Origin: DASRVA01 sp050732935
GTDB lineage: Bacteria > Gemmatimonadota > Gemmatimonadetes > JACCXV01 > JAHWKZ01
Direction of reading: 5' to 3'
NCBI GenBank assembly: GCA_050732935.1
Contig: JBOHRW010000181.1
Location: 1-26,785, forward strand
DNA: 26,785 nt
Made by a program: the position numbers and the translations under genes. Within the stretch, counting starts at the first letter, position 1; each line of letters begins with the position of its first letter. Shown one piece after another: positions 22,387-26,785 of this stretch. A model generated the notes under the pieces. The model worked only from the letters and a program-made list of their open reading frames with translations. It made no database searches and had not been told where the DNA came from.

Positions 22387-23763
22387 GTGATCGGGTTGCG
22401 ACCTAGGAGCCGGCCGCTCCACCGTCCAGAAGGGGCGCGAATCCGCGCTGCATGCAAGCCGCGCCGCCCGGCGCATCCATCGATTCTCGCGCTGGCGGCT
22501 CTCGCCGCCCTCGCCCTCGGTCCCGCCACCGCCAGCGCCCAGCAGGATGTCCGGGTCGGGATCGCGGGCTACGTGGACGAGAAGATCAACATCGCCATCG
22601 ACGACGTGGCGCCGGGCACGGAAGCGGCCCGCACGGTGGCCGAGATCCTGGCCTTCGACCTCGAGTTCTCGCTCCGCTTCAACGTGCTGGAGGGCCGGGC
22701 CACGGCCGGCGTCGTCCGCACGGCCAGCGGGATCGACTACGAATCGTGGGCGATCTTCGGGACCGAGTACCTGGTCAAGGCCTCGCTCGCCCCGGGCGGC
22801 GCCGGGTACGCGGTCAGCGCCGACCTCCACAACGTGCCCTTCCAGCGCGAGATCGCCTCGCTCTCGTTCGCCCTGCCGGACGCTGGCTCGGAGAACTTCC
22901 GCGCCGCCGTCCACCAGATCTCCAACACGATTATCAAGGAGCTGACCGGCGAGGACGGGATCGCCAACACGCGGATCGCCTTCGCCAGCCGGCGGCGGGG
23001 GGACAAGGAGATCTTCGTGATCGATTACGACGGCCAGAACCCCTATCGGGTGACCAGCCTGGACACGATCTCGATGACCCCCGACTGGCACCCGGGCGGA
23101 TCGGAGATCTGCTTCACCACGTTCGCGCGGGGGAACGCCGACCTCTACTGCGCATCGGCCGGCGGCGGCCAGGCGCAGCCGCTCTCGACCCATAACGGCC
23201 TCAACATGGCTCCCGCCTGGTCTCCCGACGGCGGGCGGCTCGCGCTCACGCTGACCAAGGACGGAAACGCCGAGATCTACTCCCTGGATCGTTCGGGCCG
23301 GAGCCTCGACCGCCTCACCTTCAACATCGGCATCGACACCTCGCCCACCTGGTCGCCCAACGGCCGCCAGATCGCCTTCGAGTCGGACCGCACCGGGGTG
23401 CCGCAGATCTACGTGATGGACGCCGAGGGGGCCAACGTCCGCCAGCTCAGTCGGGGCGGCGAGGCTCACTCGCCGGCCTGGTCGCCGATCGGGGACCGGA
23501 TCGCCTACGTCGAACGGGTGAGCGGGGGATTCCAGATCGTGACGATCGATGCCGACGGGGGCGGCCGACAGGTCCTGACCTCGTCGGGGAGCAACGAGGA
23601 TCCCTCCTGGTCGCCGGACGGGCTCCACATCGCCTTCTCGTCGACCCGGGCCGGGGGCTCCGATATCTACACCATGGACTGGGACGGCCAGCACATCCGG
23701 CGGGTCACCCGCGGGGGCGGCTTCCAGAGCCCGAGCTGGAGCCCGCGGCTGGGCGAGCGCTAG
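22387..23763 (+). CDS. tolB: Tol-Pal system beta-propeller protein TolB
   Basis: TolB is a periplasmic protein that binds Pal and outer-membrane partners. The 458-residue product starts at GTG after AGGGGG; the signal peptide has a long basic first region and the core ILALAALAALALGPATASA. A TolB N-terminal domain follows (VRVGIAGYVDEKINIAIDDV, AEILAFDLEFSLRFNVLEG), then a six-bladed propeller with PD40 repeats: TPDWHPGGSEICFTT, APAWSPDGGRLALT, SPTWSPNGRQIAFESDR, SPAWSPIGDRIAYV, DPSWSPDGLHIAFSS and SPSWSPRL. TTG 22396 is an alternative start. It is parted from the tolA-like gene by 947 bases and from pal by about 2.6 kb. It converges on the Crp-type gene, with 7 bases between stops. Confidence 0.93.
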   Translation: MIGLRPRSRPLHRPEGARIRAACKPRRPAHPSILALAALAALALGPATASAQQDVRVGIAGYVDEKINIAIDDVAPGTEAARTVAEILAFDLEFSLRFNVLEGRATAGVVRTASGIDYESWAIFGTEYLVKASLAPGGAGYAVSADLHNVPFQREIASLSFALPDAGSENFRAAVHQISNTIIKELTGEDGIANTRIAFASRRRGDKEIFVIDYDGQNPYRVTSLDTISMTPDWHPGGSEICFTTFARGNADLYCASAGGGQAQPLSTHNGLNMAPAWSPDGGRLALTLTKDGNAEIYSLDRSGRSLDRLTFNIGIDTSPTWSPNGRQIAFESDRTGVPQIYVMDAEGANVRQLSRGGEAHSPAWSPIGDRIAYVERVSGGFQIVTIDADGGGRQVLTSSGSNEDPSWSPDGLHIAFSSTRAGGSDIYTMDWDGQHIRRVTRGGGFQSPSWSPRLGER

Positions 23764-23770
23764 GACCTTC

Positions 23771-24475
23771 TCAGGCCGCCTGGCTGCTCCGGTCGCTGCC
23801 GTTTCGGAGGACTCGCCGGAGCTCCGCGGGGCGGACGAGCAGGCCCCGCGGCTTCACCCGCTGGATGGCGCCTCTCTTCTCGATCTCGCCCAGCAGCATG
23901 CTCGTGTGGGGACGGCTCGCGCCGATGATCTGGGCCATGGTTTCGTGCGTGGGCGTATGGCTCAGGGTAAGGCTCGCGAGCTCCGTCTCATCACTCGGCA
24001 CGAGATCCAGGAGCAGGCGGGCCAGTCGCTGGATGGCGTCGCTGGACGTCATCTCCAGCATCGAGGACGCGAGCCGATCGAGTTGGTGCCGAAGGACGCG
24101 GGTCATCAGCTGGAAGACTTCCGCATGCTCGCGCGCGGCGGCGAGGAAATCGCGATTCGAGATGGCGAACGAGCGCACGTGCCCCATGGCCACGACCTGG
24201 AACGCCGACGGCAGCTTCTCCTTCATGAGCATGTGCAGGCCGACGATCTCGCCCGGCCGATAGATGTACAGGATGCGCTCCTTCCCGTCGGTGGTCACAC
24301 CGGTCAGCTTGGCGAGTCCCTCCTCGAGGATCAGAAGCCGGCACGAGATGTCCATCAAGGAGATGAGTCTCTCCTCAGGGCCGAAGGAGATCTCTCGACC
24401 CGCCCCGGTCAGGCGATCGCGAGCCCCTTGCGGCAGCTTTATCAGGATCGAGGGGGGGACGGAGGCAAAGGGCAT
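23771..24475 (-). CDS. Crp/Fnr-family transcriptional regulator
   Basis: The 234-residue product has a cyclic-nucleotide-binding-like beta-roll (about 25-115, with ERILYIYRPGEIVGLHMLMK), a long dimer helix near 117-145 and a winged helix at about 165-215 (LSHTPTHETMAQIIGASRPH, then TSMLLGEIEKRGAIQRVKPR). It lacks the N-terminal cysteine cluster of FNR; the single Cys45 cannot hold an iron-sulfur cluster. The cAMP-contacting Arg-Ser motif of CRP is not evident, so the signal is unknown. It lies 8 bases after the 92-aa gene on the same strand, suggesting one operon. ATG 24475 has only a weak ribosome site. Confidence 0.9.
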   Translation of the reverse strand: MPFASVPPSILIKLPQGARDRLTGAGREISFGPEERLISLMDISCRLLILEEGLAKLTGVTTDGKERILYIYRPGEIVGLHMLMKEKLPSAFQVVAMGHVRSFAISNRDFLAAAREHAEVFQLMTRVLRHQLDRLASSMLEMTSSDAIQRLARLLLDLVPSDETELASLTLSHTPTHETMAQIIGASRPHTSMLLGEIEKRGAIQRVKPRGLLVRPAELRRVLRNGSDRSSQAA

Positions 24476-24483
24476 GGCCCGGC

Positions 24484-24762
24484 TCAGTCGACCCGGATCT
24501 CGCCCAGGTCGGCCAGCGGCTTGCCCATGGAGAGCGACAGGAACGTCTCGAACTCGTGGCGGAGCTTGTGGTCGTCGACGGGAATGAGGGCCGTGTGGGC
24601 CAAGGAGCTTTCCGGGTCGGAGTCGGAGACGGTCAGGAGCAGGCTCTCTTCGAGACCGCGCCTGCCAATCCAGACATCCCGGAGGATGGCTGTGCGCGGG
24701 TCATTCGGAGGACCGGCGAGCGACCAAGTCCAGGACGACACCGGCAAACGAAGCCGAATCAT
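24484..24762 (-). CDS. Hypothetical protein, 92 aa, upstream partner of the Crp-type regulator
   Basis: I do not recognise this family. The 92-residue product begins MIRLRLPVSSWTWSLAGPPN and continues with IGRRGLEESLLLTVSDSDPE and LIPVDDHKLRHEFETFLSLS, ending GEIRVD. It has no cysteine, signal peptide or membrane segment. Alternating hydrophobic residues suggest a small alpha/beta cytoplasmic protein. A GGGG ahead of the ATG is a weak ribosome site. Because it lies 8 bases ahead of the Crp-type gene on the same strand, it may work with that regulator; this is inference from position. Confidence 0.65.
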   Translation of the reverse strand: MIRLRLPVSSWTWSLAGPPNDPRTAILRDVWIGRRGLEESLLLTVSDSDPESSLAHTALIPVDDHKLRHEFETFLSLSMGKPLADLGEIRVD

Positions 24763-24844
24763 CCCCAGGACCCGGACGGCGATATCGTTGCGGAGGACAC
24801 GCAGTCAGTCTTATTCGGCCCCCCGGAGCCCTACCATCCATCGA

Positions 24845-24890
24845 GATATAGAGGTGGGTTCAGAGGGATATGGAGGATGGGTTCAGAAAG
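24845..24890. repeat. Two tandem copies of a 22-bp direct repeat in the upstream region of the 92-aa/Crp operon
   Basis: Unit 1 begins at 24845 and unit 2 at 24867, exactly 22 bases apart. The first reads GATATAGAGGTGGGTTCAGA and the second GATATGGAGG followed by ATGGGTTCAGA, differing at one base plus a one-base insertion. The copies lie in the 137-base gap between the stop of the DUF892 gene and the start of the 92-aa gene, both minus-strand. A spacing of two helical turns suits a protein-binding site on one face of the DNA. Confidence 0.8.
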
Positions 24891-24899
24891 ACCGTGCCG

Positions 24900-25361
24900 T
24901 CAGGAGCGGTAGCCCTCCTGAAACGCGGAGAGCTGCTCGGCCTGCCGGTGCTCCTCCATGAGCGACTGCTGGAGAGGCGTCACGATGTCGAGGTAGCCCA
25001 GCATGATGGCCCAGTGCCTCGCCGCCTGATACGCGGCGATCTTGTACCGGGTCAGGAACTGGACCGCCACGACTGTGCCGGATTCCTGGAGGCCGGGCCC
25101 GAGGTATGTCTCCCACCTTGCCGATTCCGCCGGTGGCAGGCTCTCGGTAGAGAGGTCCTCGGGTCGGGCCCGAAGAATCGCCCGCAGACGATCGACCTGG
25201 TCCCGGTTCTGGCCCAGCCAGGAGTTCATCGTGGCCCGCATATCGGCCGCGGGCGTCATGTCGAGCAGGGACTCGAGCGCGCGGCGTGTGGCGTTCTCGG
25301 AGGCACGGAGGTCCTCGAGGTGGGACCAGAAGAGCGTGTGCATCGTATTTTTCTCATTCAT
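24900..25361 (-). CDS. DUF892 (YciF-like) ferritin-like protein
   Basis: The 153-residue product resembles the DUF892/YciE-YciF group, four-helix ferritin-like proteins linked to stress in enterobacteria. Seen are the first helix LFWSHLEDLRASENATRRAL, the second QNRDQVDRLRAILRARPEDL, the conserved YKIAAYQAARHWAIMLGY and the final helix LQQSLMEEHRQAEQLSAFQE. Where most members have Glu-His-Tyr-Glu before IAAY, this one has Thr-Arg-Tyr-Lys, so part of the usual metal site may be missing. The ATG at 25361 is preferred over an upstream extension and over ATG 25343. It is divergent from the LuxR-type gene. Confidence 0.8.
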   Translation of the reverse strand: MNEKNTMHTLFWSHLEDLRASENATRRALESLLDMTPAADMRATMNSWLGQNRDQVDRLRAILRARPEDLSTESLPPAESARWETYLGPGLQESGTVVAVQFLTRYKIAAYQAARHWAIMLGYLDIVTPLQQSLMEEHRQAEQLSAFQEGYRS

Positions 25362-25495
25362 CGTAAAAAGTCTCGCGGCACGAGTCGCGGCCGCCCATCC
25401 ATCCAGGTCGAAAGAGGGGATAGAGAATGGCCCGACCCCGGCCCGCGTGTATATTCTCTTCAAGGCTGGTCAGCTCTGTTTTCCAAACTTTTTGC
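25362..25495. promoter_or_regulatory. Divergent promoter region between DUF892 and LuxR-type genes
   Basis: A 134-base gap between divergently read genes. On the + strand a TATATT at 25450-25455 is a possible -10 element, about 40 bases ahead of the preferred regulator start; no good -35 is seen. AT-rich TTTTTACG lies just ahead of the DUF892 start on the minus strand. The layout suggests shared control, but no operator was recognised. Confidence 0.35.
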
Positions 25496-26206
25496 ATGAG
25501 TATGTCGATCATGCCGAGCCGGAAGCACCGCCTCTGCGTTCTCATGTCCAACGCCCTCGAGGCCAAGCTGTTCCTCCAAGCCCTCGAGGCAGAGTTCGAC
25601 GTGGTCACCTTCGAAGCGGTCGGCGACGAGCTGCTGAAGGCGATCCCGGAGTGTGATCTCCTGCTCATGCGGGAAAGCGATTCCCCAAAAAACCGGCTCG
25701 CGTTCCTCCGGCGGGCGCTGGACGCCAATCCGGACCTGAAGGTTGTGGTGATCGAGGCGAGCGAGTCGATGGGGCCGCTCGTCTACCTGGAAAGCGGCGC
25801 TGCCGGATTCGTCGAACGGGAAGCGTCCGTCAACAGCCTGATCGACCAGATTCATTCGGCGGAAAAGGGAGAGATCCATTTGAGCGGCCAAGCGGGCGGC
25901 GCCCTGCTCCGTCGGGTCCAGGAACTCGCCGAGCTCCTGGTGGACAGGGAGGTGGATCTCTCGCGCTGCCGCGACCTAACCGATCGGGAGCGCGAGGTGG
26001 CCCGTCTTCTCGATCGCCGTCACAGCAACGAAGAGATCGCCGGGGAGCTGGGGATCGCGCTGGGGACGGCCAAGAGCCACGTCCACAACATCCTCGGGAA
26101 GCTGGACGTCGACAGCCGCGCGCTGGCCGGACTCTACTGGCGGATCTACAGCCAGGAGCAGGAGCCGACCCCCCCTCCCGGGCACACCTCACGCCCTCAG
26201 GGGTAA
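25496..26206 (+). CDS. LuxR/NarL-type regulator with degenerate receiver domain
   Basis: From ATG 25496 the product has 236 residues; ATGs at 25427, 25502 and 25511 are alternatives and none has a strong ribosome site. Residues 11-130 follow the receiver pattern (HRLCVLMSNALEAKLFLQAL, CDLLLMRESDSPKNRLAF, LKVVVIEASE, SGAAGFVEREA). Residues 160-205 are a LuxR helix-turn-helix (LTDREREVARLLDRRHSNEE, IALGTAKSHVHNILGKLDVD). The acidic pair after the first strand is Ser-Asn, the phospho-acceptor place holds Arg59/Glu60, and the lysine after the fifth strand is Glu. So phosphorylation control is doubtful. No sensor kinase is adjacent. Confidence 0.87.
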   Translation: MSMSIMPSRKHRLCVLMSNALEAKLFLQALEAEFDVVTFEAVGDELLKAIPECDLLLMRESDSPKNRLAFLRRALDANPDLKVVVIEASESMGPLVYLESGAAGFVEREASVNSLIDQIHSAEKGEIHLSGQAGGALLRRVQELAELLVDREVDLSRCRDLTDREREVARLLDRRHSNEEIAGELGIALGTAKSHVHNILGKLDVDSRALAGLYWRIYSQEQEPTPPPGHTSRPQG

Positions 26207-26345
26207 TTCCGCCATCCAGGCAGGCCCCCCCCAAGGGGCGGCTGGAACCCGGCAGCCTTTCGGGTATCTTCTGGGATAATGGGCGATTCAGGATTCCAAG
26301 GATCAGGCCATTCCATTGGCGACAACGTGAACCCACCAGCCCTCC
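26207..26345 (+). other. Intergenic region upstream of pal, no gene
   Basis: The stretch between the LuxR-type stop and the pal ribosome site holds GCCCC-rich sequence with a short CCCC-AA-GGGG hairpin at about 26226-26238, without a T-run. It also contains GATAAT near 26275-26280, a possible -10 for pal lacking a clear -35. pal therefore may have its own promoter, as expected given its distance from tolB. Confidence 0.3.
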
Positions 26346-26352
26346 AAGGAGG
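26346..26352 (+). promoter_or_regulatory. Shine-Dalgarno of pal
   Basis: AAGGAGG lies 6 bases before ATG 26359 and 9 before ATG 26362, consistent with strong translation of the lipoprotein gene and deciding its start against later ATGs. Confidence 0.8.
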
Positions 26353-26358
26353 TTCCTG

Positions 26359-26785
26359 ATGATGACGACGATGAGGTGGACCACGGCGCTGGCGCCGGTC
26401 CTGGCCGTCCTCGTCGCGACGACGGGGTGCTCCAAGAAAGAGGTCCAGACGACCCCTGACCGGGATCGCACGGACCCCGTAGTCGCGACCGATTCCCCGA
26501 CCGACGACACCATGGACGACACCGCGGGCGTCCCGACCCGGGAAGAGGCCATGGCCATGATCGGCGACATGATCTTTTTCGACTTTGACCGCTCGGAGCT
26601 ACGTGCCGAGTCCCGCACGACGCTCCAGCAGAAGTCCGAGATCATGCGGCAGTACCCGGACATCCGGGTGCGGATCGAGGGCCACGCCGACGAGCGCGGC
26701 ACCGTCGAGTACAACCTCGCCCTGGGGGAGCGGCGCGCCGACGCGGCGCGGACCTATCTGATCGATCTCGGGATCGAGCCCGACC
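26359..26785 (+). CDS. pal: Peptidoglycan-associated lipoprotein Pal (3' end outside window)
   Basis: Pal anchors the outer membrane to peptidoglycan and is the target of TolB. The visible 142 residues hold a lipoprotein signal peptide (MRWTTALAPVLAVLVATTGC) with the lipidation cysteine at Cys24, an acidic Thr/Asp-rich linker at about 30-60, and most of an OmpA C-terminal domain: MIFFDFDRSELRAESRTTL, VRIEGHADERGTVEYNLALG, ERRADAARTYLIDLGI. The peptidoglycan-contact residues in GHADERG and the Arg pair in ERRAD are kept. The reading frame runs off the right edge with no stop. It is read in the same direction as tolB, but 2.6 kb away. Confidence 0.95.
   Translation, partial: MMTTMRWTTALAPVLAVLVATTGCSKKEVQTTPDRDRTDPVVATDSPTDDTMDDTAGVPTREEAMAMIGDMIFFDFDRSELRAESRTTLQQKSEIMRQYPDIRVRIEGHADERGTVEYNLALGERRADAARTYLIDLGIEPD

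Noticed and set aside
21627..22406. 259-codon + strand open frame across the broken secreted-gene region
   Set aside because: It is antisense to the signal-peptide and LamG-like fragments, runs into the tolB start, and its translation is Arg/Pro/Ser-rich with no domain. Long shadow frames are common in this GC-rich DNA.
22267..23694. 475-codon minus-strand frame over tolB
   Set aside because: Antisense to the clear TolB propeller, with no recognisable domain.
23906..24961. 351-codon + strand frame over the Crp-type and 92-aa genes
   Set aside because: Antisense to the Crp-type gene, whose ligand roll and winged helix are unmistakable.
26224..26242. GCCCC...AA...GGGGC hairpin after the LuxR-type gene as a terminator
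   Set aside because: The stem is short and no T-run follows on the + strand.
25830..26714. 294-codon minus-strand frame over the LuxR-type and pal genes
   Set aside because: It overlaps both the LuxR DNA-binding domain and the Pal OmpA domain in antisense; no motif seen.

Overview
The window is GC-rich chromosomal DNA from a diderm bacterium. The left 15.4 kb is a complete, collinear S10-spc-alpha ribosomal protein supercluster. The right 11 kb holds accessory genes and a Tol-Pal cell-envelope locus. TolQ/TolR/TolB, a Pal lipoprotein and a DsbA-type thioredoxin imply an outer membrane and periplasm. Zinc-ribbon versions of S14, S4, L36, L28 and adenylate kinase, GTG/TTG starts and LamG-like/PD40 secreted proteins fit an uncultured high-GC lineage near the FCB group (Candidatus Eisenbacteria-like or Gemmatimonadota-like). 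That placement is inference, not shown by the sequence.

Region 1 (1-15415, all + strand): the end of tuf, then rpsJ rplC rplD rplW rplB rpsS rplV rpsC rplP rpmC rpsQ rplN rplX rplE rpsN rpsH rplF rplR rpsE rpmD rplO secY adk map rpmJ rpsM rpsK rpsD rpoA rplQ. Genes are packed with ATGA or TGATG overlaps or short gaps, as expected for one or a few co-transcribed units. infA, often found between map and rpmJ, is absent. Several products (L4, S5, RpoA, L17, Adk) end in acidic or low-complexity tails. The S5 tail is encoded by a 15-bp tandem repeat.

Region 2 (15416-18545): a secreted DsbA-like thioredoxin (+), an unrecognised 87-aa protein (-), a secreted GHL10-type glycosyl-hydrolase-like protein (+), rpmB (L28, -) and a Uma2-family putative endonuclease (+). 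Convergent pairs are only a few bases apart.

Region 3 (18546-23763): an NAD-dependent sugar epimerase whose stop overlaps the tolQ start, then tolQ, tolR, a TolA/TonB-like protein, a 947-bp stretch holding antisense broken secreted-protein fragments, and tolB. TolQ-TolR form the proton-driven inner-membrane motor, the TolA-like protein spans the periplasm, and TolB and Pal complete the link to the outer membrane and peptidoglycan.

Region 4 (23764-26785): before pal (cut by the window end) the locus is interrupted by a minus-strand module (Crp/Fnr-type regulator, unknown 92-aa protein, DUF892 ferritin-like protein) and a divergent LuxR-type regulator with a degenerate receiver domain. A 22-bp tandem repeat lies upstream of the 92-aa/Crp operon. 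No tRNA, rRNA, CRISPR array, intact insertion sequence or convincing intrinsic terminator was seen.
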